DNA of 64,000 nucleotides from Vannielia litorea (GTDB taxonomy: Bacteria > Pseudomonadota > Alphaproteobacteria > Rhodobacterales > Rhodobacteraceae), in contig NZ_FSRL01000001.1 in assembly GCF_900142295.1 (NCBI RefSeq), positions 2,728,001 to 2,792,000 on the forward strand, given 5' to 3'. The translations under genes and the position numbers were made by a program. Each line of letters opens with the position of its first letter. The stretch's first letter is position 1. Shown here piece after piece: positions 51,617-61,023 of this stretch. The notes under the pieces were generated by a model that saw only the letters and a list, made by a program, of their open reading frames with translations, was not told the DNA's origin and did not search any database.

Positions 51617-52996
51617 ATGCGCATTGCCCTCCGCTGCCTGCTTCTCTCCCTTGCCCTGCTGCTCACCCTCCCCGCCGCGCCGCTGCGCGCACAGGAGGCG
51701 GGAGAGGCCCAGCCCACCGGCACCATCGGGGTGGAGGAAAGCCGCGAGCAGGATGCCGCCATCGCCCGGCGCATCCGCACCATCCTGAGCGAGCTGGAAG
51801 GCTATCAGGATGTGACCGTGGCGGTGAAATCGGGGATCGTCACCCTGCGCGGCACCACGCTCGACGCCGCGAAGGCCCGCGCCCTCAACGACCTGGTGGC
51901 CCGGGTCGACGGGGTGGTGGCGATCGAGAACGAGGTGGTCGAGAGCACCGATGTGGTGGAGCGGCTGAACCCGGCGGTGAAGCGCTTTCAGGACCGGATC
52001 GGCCAGCTCGTCGCCTGGGCGCCGCTGCTGCTGATCGCCGCCGCCGCCTTCACCGGCGTGGCCTTTCTGGGCGTGCTCATCGCAAGGATGCGCCAGCCCT
52101 GGGAGCGGCTCGCGCCCAATTCCTTCATCGCCGACATCTACCGGATGCTGATCCGGCTGGCCTTCGTGGTGGGCGGCGTGGTGGTGGCGCTCGACATCCT
52201 GGGGGCCACGGCGCTGCTGGGCACCATCCTCGGGGCCGCCGGCATCATCGGCCTCGCCATCGGTTTTGCCGTGAAGGACACGGTGGAGAACTTCATCGCC
52301 TCGATCATGCTCTCGATCCGCCAGCCGTTCCGGCCCAATGACGCCATCGAGATCAACGGTGACGAGGGCAAGGTGATCCGCCTCACCTCCCGCGCGACGA
52401 TCATCCTCAGCTGGGATGGCAACCACATCCGGATTCCCAACTCGACGGTCTTCAAGAGCCGGATCGTGAACTACAGCCGCAACCGCGAGCGGCGGTTCCT
52501 CTTCGAGATCGGCTTCGAGGGGGAGGTCGACATGGAGGCCGCCCGCGCCCTGGCGCAGGAGACGGTGCAGGCCCTGCCCTTCACGCTGGAGAGCCCGGCT
52601 GCCAGCGTCTGGATCGACCGGCTCAGCGAGGGCGGCACGATGCTGAAGGTGGCGGGCTGGATCGACCAGACCGAAACCTCGCTGCTCCTCGCCAAGGGCG
52701 AGGCGTTGCGGCAGGTGAAGGCCGCGCTGGAGGGTGCGGGCGTGCTGATCCCCGACACCACCTACCGCCTGCGGCTGGACCCCCCGATCGGCGCGCTGGC
52801 GCCGCTCGCCGCCGCCGCCGAGGAGGCCGTGGCGCAGCAGCCGCCCGAAACCGTCACCCCGCCGCAGGCCCCCCTCGTGGAGACCGCAGACGTGGGCGCG
52901 ACCGAGGAAAAGGAGCTGGAAGCGATGGTCGAGGCCGAGCGCGCGGAGGACGGCCACGAGGACGATCTGCTCGACGACACGACGAAGGTGGAATAG
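51617..52996 (+). CDS. MscS-family mechanosensitive channel with periplasmic BON domain
   Basis: 459 residues. Signal peptide MRIALRCLLLSLALLLTLPA, then a BON domain at about 45-115 (IARRIRTILSELEGYQDVTV, GIVTLRGTTLDAAKARALND, ENEVVES). Helices follow at about 135-160 and 180-205, then the MscS pore helix and beta domain: GIIGLAIGFAVKDTVENFIA, SIRQPFRPNDAIEINGDEGK, ATIILSWDGNHIRIPNSTVF. The tail is acidic. It should open under membrane tension to release solutes in hypo-osmotic shock. BON domains bind phospholipids, so the periplasmic BON may sense the envelope. It ends 66 bp before tRNA-Gln. Confidence 0.93.
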   Translation: MRIALRCLLLSLALLLTLPAAPLRAQEAGEAQPTGTIGVEESREQDAAIARRIRTILSELEGYQDVTVAVKSGIVTLRGTTLDAAKARALNDLVARVDGVVAIENEVVESTDVVERLNPAVKRFQDRIGQLVAWAPLLLIAAAAFTGVAFLGVLIARMRQPWERLAPNSFIADIYRMLIRLAFVVGGVVVALDILGATALLGTILGAAGIIGLAIGFAVKDTVENFIASIMLSIRQPFRPNDAIEINGDEGKVIRLTSRATIILSWDGNHIRIPNSTVFKSRIVNYSRNRERRFLFEIGFEGEVDMEAARALAQETVQALPFTLESPAASVWIDRLSEGGTMLKVAGWIDQTETSLLLAKGEALRQVKAALEGAGVLIPDTTYRLRLDPPIGALAPLAAAAEEAVAQQPPETVTPPQAPLVETADVGATEEKELEAMVEAERAEDGHEDDLLDDTTKVE

Positions 52997-53062
52997 GCCG
53001 AATTTTCCGCACGGAGGGGGCTTGCACAGCCGCCCTGTTCTGGGTAGGAAGCCCCTCGCCGT

Positions 53063-53137
53063 TGGGGTGTAGCCAAGTGGTAAGGCAGCGGTTTTTGGTA
53101 CCGTGTACCGTAGGTTCGAATCCTACCACCCCAGCCA
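53063..53137 (+). tRNA. tRNA-Gln (anticodon TTG), CCA encoded
   Basis: Acceptor TGGGGTG/CACCCCA, D arm GCC...GGC, anticodon loop TTTTGGT giving TTG, T arm GTAGG-TTCGAAT-CCTAC, discriminator G and encoded CCA. Reads CAA (and CAG by wobble). It marks the left border of a region that looks accessory, and tRNA 3' ends are frequent integration sites. Confidence 0.96.
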
Positions 53138-53753
53138 GGCACTTTCCGGAAATCGTGCGGTACGCGTTTGCCTCCAAGGTGTGGCGTGATTTCAAAGGCT
53201 TGCGCGTGTAGGGCTCTTGCCGAGGCCGGAAGTCGGCGTCAAAGAAGGCCCATTTCTGGCCCCGGTCTCAGATCGGCAACTCCATGGTAGCAGTTTGGGT
53301 TCTTGGGGATTCAGAGCGCGGTGACGATGGCGCGTTGCTCTTCCGGGTCGAGCTGCGCGTGCAGTCCGGCCGAGGCTGAGACGGAGGGGCCATGCACCAA
53401 GTCGATCCGGTAGACAGATTGCAGCAGGACGGCGGGCTCAGAGCCGGTCGTGATCTCCGCGAGTCGTGCCGCGAGGCTGCCGATGGCGTCGGTTGTCGCG
53501 CCTTTCAACATCCCGGCGGCAAAGCCCGGCCTGGCGAGGGTCGCACGCATCATCTTTGTCACCCGTCGCTCAAGCGCCTCGGCCGGCAGGCGCCGGGCGT
53601 GGGGGAATGCCCAGCTCTTCGCTCAGTTGCGCGAGCGAAGCCTGCGGCCGCTATGTTGCACTGACGGCCTGCGTCGTGGTGGCGCTGCCGTGACGAGCTT
53701 GGCCCACAAAGCTTCCCTCCAAACTGAAGGGTTCACACCATCAAACCGTGGGA
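53138..53753. other. 616-bp interval with decayed sequence
   Basis: No convincing gene. A minus-strand frame of 83 codons (53311-53562; GLHAQLDPEEQRAIVTAL at its end) has weak protein character but no recognisable family and no ribosome site I trust. The part at 53690-53753 runs into the RND gene stop with a sequence reminiscent of leftover recombination or transposon ends. I read the interval as debris of insertion events next to tRNA-Gln. Confidence 0.5.
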
Positions 53754-56700
53754 TCAGGGAGTTGCCATGGCTGCCTTCGCCTTTCGATCCTGGCTGCGGA
53801 ACATCACGAAATAAAACACCGGTGCGGCGATCAGGGTGAGGACCGAGGCAAAGGCCAAGCCGCCCATGATGGTGGCCGCCATGGATTTGAAGAAGGCGTC
53901 TGTCAGAAGCGGGAGCATGCCAAGGATCGTCGTCGCTGCCGCGAGGAAGACCGGCCGCAGACGCGACGTGGAGGCGCTGACGATGGCGTCCTGCAACGGC
54001 ATGTGCGGGTGCGCTTCGCGGGTCAGGTCGATTTCCTCGACCAGCACGATGCCGTTCTTGATCAGCATCCCCGAGAGCGACAGGAGTCCCAGCAGCGCCG
54101 TGAAGGTGAAGGGCAGGCCCGCGCCCAGAAGCGCGAGGCTGACTCCGTTGACCGCCATCGGCACCAGCAACCAGATGATCAGCGGTTGGCGTAGAGCGTT
54201 GAACAGCAGCACCGAGATCAGCACCATGATGATGCCGCTCAGCGGCAACTGCCCGCCGAGCGAGGCCTGCGCCTCCGAGGCGCTTTCCAGCTCGCCCCCC
54301 CATTCCATGCGGTATCCTGAGGGCAGGTCCATCGTCTCGAAGGCGTCCTGCACCTCGGCCTGCACCTGCGCCGCCGTCATGCCGCGCGGAATGTCCGCGC
54401 CGACGGTGATGACCTGCATGCGGTCGCGACGGTGGACCAGCGTATCCTGCGGCTCGAAGCGGAACCCGTCGATGACCTGCTCCAGCGGGACCAGCGCGCC
54501 GCCGCTGTCGGAATAGATCACGTGGTCGGTCAGCGCGAGGTCGGCGTCGCGCGGCGAACGGATGACGATGGGGATTTGCCGGTCGCCCTCGCGGAAGGTG
54601 CCGCCGTCGATGCCCTCGGTGGCGAATTGCAGCGTCTCGGTGATCTGGCTGCGCGAGATGCCGGCGTCCTGGGCGCGGTCGCCTGCATAGACCGGGCGCA
54701 ACACCAGCTCGCGCTCGCGCCAGTCGTGGCGCAGGGCGACGACATTGTCCGAGGCGGCTTGCATCCGTGCCATCGCCTCGTCCGCAAGGTCACGCAGAAC
54801 GTCGGAGTCGCGGCCCGAGAAGCGCACCTCGATCGGCGCGCCGCCGCCGGGGCCGAAGGCCAGACGCTTCACCCGGAACTCGCCTTGCGGCAGGGCCTCG
54901 GTGGCAAAGGCCTCGACCGCGTTCATCTCGTCCTCGATCACCTCGAGCGAGGAAACGCGCACGATCAGGTGGCCATAGCTCGGGTTCGGATCCTCGGCCT
55001 GGTAGGTCAGCATGAAGCGCGACGCGCCCTGGCCGGCGAAGGCGGTCACCGTCTCCACGGCGTCGCGGTCCGCCAGCCAGTCTTCCAGCACCGCGAGGTC
55101 GCCCGACGTCTGGTGGATCGAGGCGCCCTGCGGCAGCTTGTAGTGGACGAAATAGAGCGGCGTGTTGCTGTCGGGAAAGAACTGCTGCTTGATCTGGCCG
55201 AAAAGCGCGTAGCACACGGCCGTCCCTGCAACCAGCGCCGCGATCACCGGCCAGCGCAGCTTGATCGAGGCGCGCAGCACCGCCGCGTAGCCGCGAAACA
55301 GCGCGCCGTCGTAGCTGTCGCCGCCGTCATCGTTGCCCCGCCAGAAGAAGTAGTGCCCCAGGAGCGGCGTCGCGGTGATCGCCAGCACCCACGAGAGCAG
55401 AAGCGATATGGCGATCACGGCGAAGAGCGAGAACAGGAATTCGCCGGTGGCATCCGGTGACAGTCCGATCCCGGCGAAGGCCATGATGCCGATCACCGTG
55501 GCACCGAGCAGGGGGATTTGCGTCTTGCTGGCGGCTTCTGTCGCGGCCTCGCGGGAGGTCTTGCCGTGGCGCATGGCGATCTGCATGCCTTCCGCCACGA
55601 CGATGGCATTGTCGACCAGCATCCCCATGGCGATGATCAGCGCGCCGAGCGAGATCCGCTCCATCTCGATGGAAGCGAGGTTCATGAAGAACAGCGTGCC
55701 GACGACCGTCAGGAGCAGGGTCGAGCCGACGACAATAGCGGCGCGCCAGCCCATGAAGAGCGCGAGCACCACAACAACGATGCCGACCGACATGGCGAGG
55801 TTGACGAGAAAGGCGTTCGACGCCTCCTCGACCACGGTGTGCTGGCGATAGATCGACTGAACTGAGATCCCCAGCGGCAGGGTGGCGCGCAGCGTATCGA
55901 GCCGGGCGTCGACGCGCTTGCCGACCTCGACGATATTCTCGGTGGCGTTGCCGGCGACGCCGAGCGTGAAGGCGTCCATGCCATTGTGGCGGACGATCAG
56001 GCCGGGGTTGGCCTCTGTCCCACGGTAGATATGCGCAAAATCGGCGAGGTTGACGACCTGCCCGCCGACCCCGACCGAGAGCGCCGCGATTTCCGACACG
56101 CTGTCGGAGCCCTCCGGGCGCTGCACCAGCGTGCGCCCGTCCTTGTCTTGCAACGTGCCGCCGTCGACGATTTCGTTTGCGCTGGCCACTGCGCCCAGCA
56201 CGGCTGCGGGCGAAAGGCCAAGGGTTGCGGTCAGCGCGGGATCGGGCTCGATATAGATCATTTCGTTCGGCACGCCCGAGAGCGCCACGTCCGCCACCCC
56301 GTCCACCGCCAGCAGTTCGCGCCGCAGGTAGGTGGAGAGCCGGTTGACCTCGGCATCCGAAAAGCCCGGCGCGACGACAGCGTAATAGAGCCCGTAGACA
56401 TCGCCGAAACCGTCATTGACGAAGGGCGGCGTGGTCCCGGCGGGCAGGGCGGCCTCTGCCACGCGGTTGCGCAGCTTCGTCCAGATCTGCGGCAGTTCGG
56501 TGCCGTCGTAGGTGTCCTTCATGTTGACCGTGATCCAGGACAACCCGGGCTGGTTCATCGACTGGATGTCCTTGACCTCGCCCATCTTCTGGATCTGCGA
56601 TTCCAGCGGCTCGGTCACTTCCAGCGCCACCTCTTCGGCAGAGGCCCCGGGGTATTGCGTGACCACCACGGCCGTCTTGATGGTGAAGGCCGGGTCTTCC

Positions 56701-56804
56701 AGGCGGCCGAGCGAGGCAAAGCCCCAGATGCCGCCCAGAAGACAGATGAGCATGATGATCCAGGTATAGACCGGCCGGTCTATGGAAAGGCGCGCGATGT
56801 CCAT
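53754..56804 (-). CDS. RND-family efflux transporter permease
   Basis: 1016 residues of the AcrB/HAE type. N-terminal MDIARLSIDRPVYTWIIMLI, the porter-domain segment TQYPGASAEEVALEVTEPLE, and VDNAIVVAEGM in helix 4 with the proton-relay Asp region. Second half repeats the fold with LSLSGMLIKNGIVLVEEID. About twelve helices and two large periplasmic loops. Expels drugs or other hydrophobic compounds together with the adaptor encoded 4 bp upstream; the outer-membrane partner is not in the window. Controlled, by position, by the TetR gene that opens the operon. Confidence 0.97.
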   Translation of the reverse strand: MDIARLSIDRPVYTWIIMLICLLGGIWGFASLGRLEDPAFTIKTAVVVTQYPGASAEEVALEVTEPLESQIQKMGEVKDIQSMNQPGLSWITVNMKDTYDGTELPQIWTKLRNRVAEAALPAGTTPPFVNDGFGDVYGLYYAVVAPGFSDAEVNRLSTYLRRELLAVDGVADVALSGVPNEMIYIEPDPALTATLGLSPAAVLGAVASANEIVDGGTLQDKDGRTLVQRPEGSDSVSEIAALSVGVGGQVVNLADFAHIYRGTEANPGLIVRHNGMDAFTLGVAGNATENIVEVGKRVDARLDTLRATLPLGISVQSIYRQHTVVEEASNAFLVNLAMSVGIVVVVLALFMGWRAAIVVGSTLLLTVVGTLFFMNLASIEMERISLGALIIAMGMLVDNAIVVAEGMQIAMRHGKTSREAATEAASKTQIPLLGATVIGIMAFAGIGLSPDATGEFLFSLFAVIAISLLLSWVLAITATPLLGHYFFWRGNDDGGDSYDGALFRGYAAVLRASIKLRWPVIAALVAGTAVCYALFGQIKQQFFPDSNTPLYFVHYKLPQGASIHQTSGDLAVLEDWLADRDAVETVTAFAGQGASRFMLTYQAEDPNPSYGHLIVRVSSLEVIEDEMNAVEAFATEALPQGEFRVKRLAFGPGGGAPIEVRFSGRDSDVLRDLADEAMARMQAASDNVVALRHDWRERELVLRPVYAGDRAQDAGISRSQITETLQFATEGIDGGTFREGDRQIPIVIRSPRDADLALTDHVIYSDSGGALVPLEQVIDGFRFEPQDTLVHRRDRMQVITVGADIPRGMTAAQVQAEVQDAFETMDLPSGYRMEWGGELESASEAQASLGGQLPLSGIIMVLISVLLFNALRQPLIIWLLVPMAVNGVSLALLGAGLPFTFTALLGLLSLSGMLIKNGIVLVEEIDLTREAHPHMPLQDAIVSASTSRLRPVFLAAATTILGMLPLLTDAFFKSMAATIMGGLAFASVLTLIAAPVFYFVMFRSQDRKAKAAMATP

Positions 56805-56808
56805 GGGG

Positions 56809-57888
56809 TCAGTCTCCGAAGCCGGTGAAGCGGCGGACTTCGGCGCCGTCGGTCAACTGGTCGGCGCCGATGGCCACGACCTCCTGGCCCGGCTCCAGCC
56901 CCGCGGTGACCTCGACCGTGCCGCGGTCGGATGCGGTGATGTCGACCGGAGTGGCGGTGACGGTGCCGGTCCCGGCGCCCGTGGGTTCGAAGACCATGAC
57001 GTAGGTGTCGCTGTCATTGCCGATCACGATGGCGGAGGCCGGCAGTTCAATGCGGCTGGGCCCGGTCTTCAGAACAGCGCTGACCTTGGCGGACGAGCCG
57101 GGCAGCAGGGTCAGGCCGGCGGGCGCCGCCATGCCGAGAGTGAGGCGATAGGTCTGCCCGACCTCGGCGGTCTCGGCGTTGAACTCACGGATTTCCAGGG
57201 GGAACGACCGGTCGCTGGCGGGGAACTCCACGGTGAGGGTCAGGTCGGGGTCCTGGCCAGCGCGCTGAAAGAGCGTCTCCGGCACGTCGATCTCGATCCT
57301 CAGATCCGACATGTCATGCAGCCTCGCCACCGGCGTGCCCGCGCTGACGGTGGAATGGTTCGGCACCAGCCGGGCAGCGACGATGGCGTCAAAAGGCGCG
57401 TGCAGGGTTGCCTGCCGCAACGAACGCTCTGCATTCCGCTGCGCGATCTCGGCCAGTTCATCCTGGGTTTCCGCATCTTCCAGATTGGATTCGGAAACCG
57501 CCGAGCCGACGAGCTTCTGATACCTGTCGAGGGTGCGCCTGGCCTGGGCCTTGCGGGCCTCTGCCTCGTCGAGCGCAAGCTGAAAGGGCTCCAGATCCAT
57601 CCGTGCAACAAGCCCGCCCTTCGGCACCGCCGCCCCCTCTTCGACCGGAAATTCGACCACTTGTCCGCCCACCTGGAAGGCCAGGTCGACGGTTTCGCGG
57701 GCCACGACCTTGCCGAAGAAGACGCGCCGCAGTTCGCCCGCACCGGCGGTGACCTCGGTCAGCTTGACGACCGGGGGCTCGGCGCGCACCGGGGAGGCGA
57801 GCGCCACATGGGCAAGTGCCGTCATCAGGACGGCGGCGCCCATGCGGGCCAGCGCGCCAAGCCGCGCATCACGGGGCAGAGAGGTCAT
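56809..57888 (-). CDS. RND efflux periplasmic adaptor (membrane fusion protein)
   Basis: 359 residues with an N-terminal signal (MGAAVLMTALAHVALASPV region). The half-motif of the lipoyl domain (LAFQVGGQVVEFPVEEGAAV and LHAPFDAIVAARLVPNHSTV) flanks the alpha-helical hairpin, and the C-terminal barrel follows (GMAAPAGLTLLPGSSAKVSA). Links the inner-membrane RND pump to an outer-membrane channel. Second gene of tetR-adaptor-permease. Confidence 0.95.
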   Translation of the reverse strand: MTSLPRDARLGALARMGAAVLMTALAHVALASPVRAEPPVVKLTEVTAGAGELRRVFFGKVVARETVDLAFQVGGQVVEFPVEEGAAVPKGGLVARMDLEPFQLALDEAEARKAQARRTLDRYQKLVGSAVSESNLEDAETQDELAEIAQRNAERSLRQATLHAPFDAIVAARLVPNHSTVSAGTPVARLHDMSDLRIEIDVPETLFQRAGQDPDLTLTVEFPASDRSFPLEIREFNAETAEVGQTYRLTLGMAAPAGLTLLPGSSAKVSAVLKTGPSRIELPASAIVIGNDSDTYVMVFEPTGAGTGTVTATPVDITASDRGTVEVTAGLEPGQEVVAIGADQLTDGAEVRRFTGFGD

Positions 57889-57903
57889 CAGGACTATCCT
57901 TGT

Positions 57904-58476
57904 TCAGCTGTCGCCCGCCTGCCCGGCTGCGCAGAGGCAAAGCCTGCGCAGTGTGGCAAGTTGGGTGAGAAGATGTTGGCGGTCGCGCGTATTTCGCCCC
58001 GCCGCCTTGGAGGCGCGCTGCACGAAATCCGAAAGAGTGGTCACGTCGAACCCCTTGGCGTTCAGCGCGGATGTGTGAGGCGCCAGGATATCCGCGATCA
58101 CCTCGCGGAATCGTTCGCCCGCGGCCTCGATCTCGTCCTGGCTGCCGGCATGGACGCCATCGACGAAATCCTCGGCATTGGGCATCGCGGCGCACATGTC
58201 ATGGCCCGCGATGACCGTCTGCTCGAAGACCAGGTCGAGCAGCTCGCCAAGCCCCCCGCGCGTCTTGCGACCCGCGTCGATCGCGGCAAGCGCACGTTCG
58301 GTGTAGGTTTGGATGAGCGCGCGGAGGATGTCGTCCTTGTTGCGGAAGTTGTTGTAGAAGGTCTGACGAGACACGCCGGCCTCGTCGCAAAGGTCGCTCA
58401 TGCTGGTGCGCTTGACGCCGTAGCGCGAAAACACCCGCAGCGCGGCTTCGAGCAATGCTTGTTCGGTTTCGTTCAT
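57904..58476 (-). CDS. TetR-family regulator of the RND efflux operon
   Basis: 190 residues from MNETEQALLEAALRVFSRYG, with AGGTGT upstream; the frame's upstream GTG (58485) is less likely. N-terminal helix-turn-helix GVKRTSMSDLCDEAGVSRQTFYNNFRNKDDI is clear. The C-terminal ligand domain is family-variable. It is the first gene of the operon, 15 bp ahead of the adaptor, and very probably represses its own promoter until an efflux substrate binds. Confidence 0.93.
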   Translation of the reverse strand: MNETEQALLEAALRVFSRYGVKRTSMSDLCDEAGVSRQTFYNNFRNKDDILRALIQTYTERALAAIDAGRKTRGGLGELLDLVFEQTVIAGHDMCAAMPNAEDFVDGVHAGSQDEIEAAGERFREVIADILAPHTSALNAKGFDVTTLSDFVQRASKAAGRNTRDRQHLLTQLATLRRLCLCAAGQAGDS

Positions 58477-58509
58477 GCCGCACACCTGGGGTCAAGTTTT
58501 CGACGTTTG

Positions 58510-58532
58510 GACAATCGAACGAAATTTGTCAA
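58510..58532 (-). promoter_or_regulatory. Candidate tetR-operon promoter/operator
   Basis: On the minus strand TTGACA (58527-58532) is a perfect -35 box about 50 bp before the tetR ATG. GACAA-N11-TTGTC (58510-58530) is an inverted repeat overlapping it. No good -10 box stands out at 17 bp. Probable site of TetR autoregulation; modest certainty. Confidence 0.4.
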
Positions 58533-58887
58533 CTTGAAAGAAGCGAACCATCGGGCCACGCCGCCGTATCCTTGCCATCGACACATCCCGGGCTCGAAAT
58601 CCTGTGCAGCGCATGGCCCCTTTGACGGGGCGCCCTGCATCACCCTGGACGTCACACCAAACTCCGGTCTCGGCCCTCGTCGGGGCGGCCCTCCCTCTCG
58701 GATCTCGACCGCCTCCGCCAAGGCAAGCGCATCACGATGCCGCGACAGAGAGCGTTCGCCTGGAGCTCGAGATACCGAATGCTGCGCGGCGGGCGAATGT
58801 CGGCGATGCAGTGACCCTGCCCAGACCATGACGCGCTCCGCTTCGCTTTTGCCAGTCGTCTGAGGGGGCTCTCAACGTCAGGCCTGT
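58533..58887. other. 355-bp interval without a gene
   Basis: Between the tetR promoter region and the SDR stop codon. A minus-strand open frame (58473-58829) is not protein-like: mostly Arg, Pro and Gly with no family trace. I see no RNA gene or clear repeat. Confidence 0.45.
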
Positions 58888-59670
58888 CTAATTGGCCATC
58901 TGGGCTTCGATGACCGCAATCACACGCGCAACCTTCGCTGCATTGGCGGCGTCGGCATGGGGGGGCGCAAATCGCCCGCTGTCATTGTCGAAATACTTTC
59001 CTGATGCCTTTGCGAACTCATCTGAAAGGGCCGCGCGGGTCAGGATGTCGACGCCGATGTTCAGGTCGTTGCCAGATGTTCCAAACCCTTCCCGCACCAT
59101 TCTGGTGGCGAGAAGCGAGCCGGGGTTGACGGCGACCGAGACCGGGCCATCGGGGTGTTTCGACGCAAAGTCCTGGCTCCACATCGTCAGGGCCAGCTTG
59201 CTTTGGGCGTAGGCTTCCATGTCTTGCAGCTGTCGCGTGCCGGTCATGGCGTCAAGATCGACCGGCGCTTGTGCGGCAGAGGACAGATGCACCAACCGGC
59301 CGGCTCTTGGCACGATGGGGAGCAGAAGGTTCGACAGAAGGGCGGGGGCGAAGGTGTTGACGACGAACCGCACGTCCATGCCATCGCCCAAGCGCGGCTG
59401 TGACGTCTTGAAGACACCGGCATTGTTGATCACCACGTCGATCCGGTCATGGGCTTTGACAAGGGCGCGTCCCATCCGGGCAACTTGCGCCAGGTCGGAC
59501 ATGTCAGCCTGCACGGTCGAAATGTTTGCACCGACTTCGGCTTTCAGCGCGTCAAGCTTCTGAGCATTTCGACCGTGTGCGATGATCTCGTGCCCTTGCT
59601 TTGCCAATGCCGCTGCGGTCGCACGACCAAGGCCATCTGTTGCACCGGTGATGAGGATCTTTCTTGTCAT
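58888..59670 (-). CDS. Short-chain dehydrogenase/reductase
   Basis: 260 residues. NAD(P)-binding motif TGATDGLGRATAAAL (residues 8-22), VVINNAGVF, catalytic Ser in VHLSSAAQ and YAQSKLA with Tyr and Lys. It resembles the SDR group annotated as retinol/ protochlorophyllide-like oxidoreductases. Substrate unknown. Base composition is somewhat less GC-rich than the left part of the window. The flavin-dependent oxidoreductase gene lies 10 bp upstream on the same strand. Confidence 0.9.
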   Translation of the reverse strand: MTRKILITGATDGLGRATAAALAKQGHEIIAHGRNAQKLDALKAEVGANISTVQADMSDLAQVARMGRALVKAHDRIDVVINNAGVFKTSQPRLGDGMDVRFVVNTFAPALLSNLLLPIVPRAGRLVHLSSAAQAPVDLDAMTGTRQLQDMEAYAQSKLALTMWSQDFASKHPDGPVSVAVNPGSLLATRMVREGFGTSGNDLNIGVDILTRAALSDEFAKASGKYFDNDSGRFAPPHADAANAAKVARVIAVIEAQMAN

Positions 59671-59680
59671 GCTGTGTTCC

Positions 59681-60643
59681 TTATTCGAATGCGGGCAAGA
59701 CGTGCTCTGCCAGTCGGTTCAGCGTTTCCTCGACGGGATTGGCGTTGAAGCGCAGGTTCAAAGCCAGATGGTTCACGCCGATCGCCTCAAGCTGCTGAAG
59801 ATATCGCACAAGCGCGCGATGCCCGGAGCGGAAGCCAAGGTGGATCGGGCTTGGCGGTTCATCCGCATCATCGGCGAGGTCTATATAGAGTGGTTGCAAC
59901 ACAGGTTTCGGCGCCTGCTCCAGTGCATTCAGCCGCGCCCGCCAATCCTGCAAGACGCGGTCCTGCGCCACACCAGGGCGAGGATAGGTCATCCAGCCGT
60001 CGCCGTGCTGTGCAATCCAGTCCGGCGATTGGCGGCTTGAACCGGTGATCAAGAGCGGCAGCTTCGATGCCCACGGCTTGGGCAGCATATCAATGGGGGC
60101 ATCCACCGTGCCGAAACGGTTTTTGATCTGCGGTGCGGGCATCCCCATTGCGCGGATGTAGTCAAAGCTCTCTCGGAAGGCCGCGCCACGGCTGTCGAAG
60201 TCGCGGTTCATGGCCGGATATTCCTCGGGACGGTCGCCGGAAGCCACGCCGAGGATCAGCCGGCCCCCTGACAGGATATCGGCCGTTGCGGCGGCCTTGG
60301 CCACGTGGGCGGGGTGGCGCAGAGGCAGGACGATGCTTGCGACGCCCAGGGCGATATCAGTGGTTCGTGCAGCCAGGTACCCAAGATAGGCAAAGGGATC
60401 GAAGAGCTGCCCTGCATCCCCGAAGCTGGGAACGTTGAAGGGGACATCGCGCAGCCAGACAGCTTTGAACCCAAGCTGTTCTGCCTGCTGAACGCGGTCG
60501 AGATGGCCTTCGAGATCCGGCACGGGGCTTTGCCCGTACTGCGCGATGGGCACGACAAGCCCGACGCTCAGCCGACCGTTCCGGAACGTGGTATTGTAGC
60601 CGCGATTGATCTGCGGGAATGGGGCGTGGGTCTCGTCGCGCAT
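59681..60643 (-). CDS. LLM-class flavin-dependent oxidoreductase
   Basis: 320 residues, luciferase-like monooxygenase TIM barrel: RLSVGLVVPIAQYG, AEQLGFKAVWLRDVPF, ARTTDIALGVASIVLPLRHP and GGRLILGVASGDRPEEY. Uses FMNH2 or F420-type cofactor; the substrate is unknown. First of the pair with the SDR gene (10-bp gap). These genes with DUF1330 and the MDR reductase form a run of redox enzymes that may act on the same xenobiotic or aldehyde. Confidence 0.92.
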   Translation of the reverse strand: MRDETHAPFPQINRGYNTTFRNGRLSVGLVVPIAQYGQSPVPDLEGHLDRVQQAEQLGFKAVWLRDVPFNVPSFGDAGQLFDPFAYLGYLAARTTDIALGVASIVLPLRHPAHVAKAAATADILSGGRLILGVASGDRPEEYPAMNRDFDSRGAAFRESFDYIRAMGMPAPQIKNRFGTVDAPIDMLPKPWASKLPLLITGSSRQSPDWIAQHGDGWMTYPRPGVAQDRVLQDWRARLNALEQAPKPVLQPLYIDLADDADEPPSPIHLGFRSGHRALVRYLQQLEAIGVNHLALNLRFNANPVEETLNRLAEHVLPAFE

Positions 60644-60695
60644 GGAGACTCTCCGGTTGGGTGCACCGCCCCAAGTTCGGGACGGCGCCGGTGTT

Positions 60696-60998
60696 TCAGG
60701 CGAGGTCGTCCTTGCCCTCGATCAGATAGTGATGGCTGACCGAGCCGGCGGTCCGTTCGGCGAGGTGGGGGGCGTATGCCTCATCTGCCATGAACGCCCT
60801 TGCAGCCTCTTTGGACGGCCATTCGATGATGATGCGAAGGCCCGCCTCTTGCGGCGCGCCTTCCACCTGCTCGTGGCTGGCTGTGCGGGCGATGTACTTG
60901 CCGCCATGCGCCGCGACCCGTTCATTGGCTGTCGGCAGGTAGTCGGGGATCCAGCCTTCGCTGATGGGGGTGACATCGAGAACGGAATAGCAGGTCAT
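60696..60998 (-). CDS. DUF1330 family protein
   Basis: 100 residues. MTCYSVLDVTPISEGWIPDY, then VAAHGGKYIARTASHEQVEG and RIIIEWPSKEAARAFMADEAY are the DUF1330 dimeric alpha/beta barrel pattern. Function not established. Lies between the reductase genes, same strand, 52 bp ahead of the LLM gene and 25 bp after the MDR reductase gene. Confidence 0.9.
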   Translation of the reverse strand: MTCYSVLDVTPISEGWIPDYLPTANERVAAHGGKYIARTASHEQVEGAPQEAGLRIIIEWPSKEAARAFMADEAYAPHLAERTAGSVSHHYLIEGKDDLA

Positions 60999-61023
60999 TC
61001 TGGCGATCCTTTTTGAGTTGGGC

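Noticed and set aside
53110..53137. Direct repeat of the tRNA-Gln 3' end as an att site within the window
   Set aside because: I looked for the T-arm/acceptor sequence further right and did not find a copy, so no attachment site is annotated.
53311..53562. 83-residue minus-strand protein after tRNA-Gln
   Set aside because: Some protein-like character at its end but no ribosome site, no family and a decayed setting; kept only as part of the debris interval.
58473..58829. 118-residue minus-strand frame upstream of tetR
   Set aside because: Arg/Pro/Gly-rich, overlaps the tetR promoter and start, no motif.
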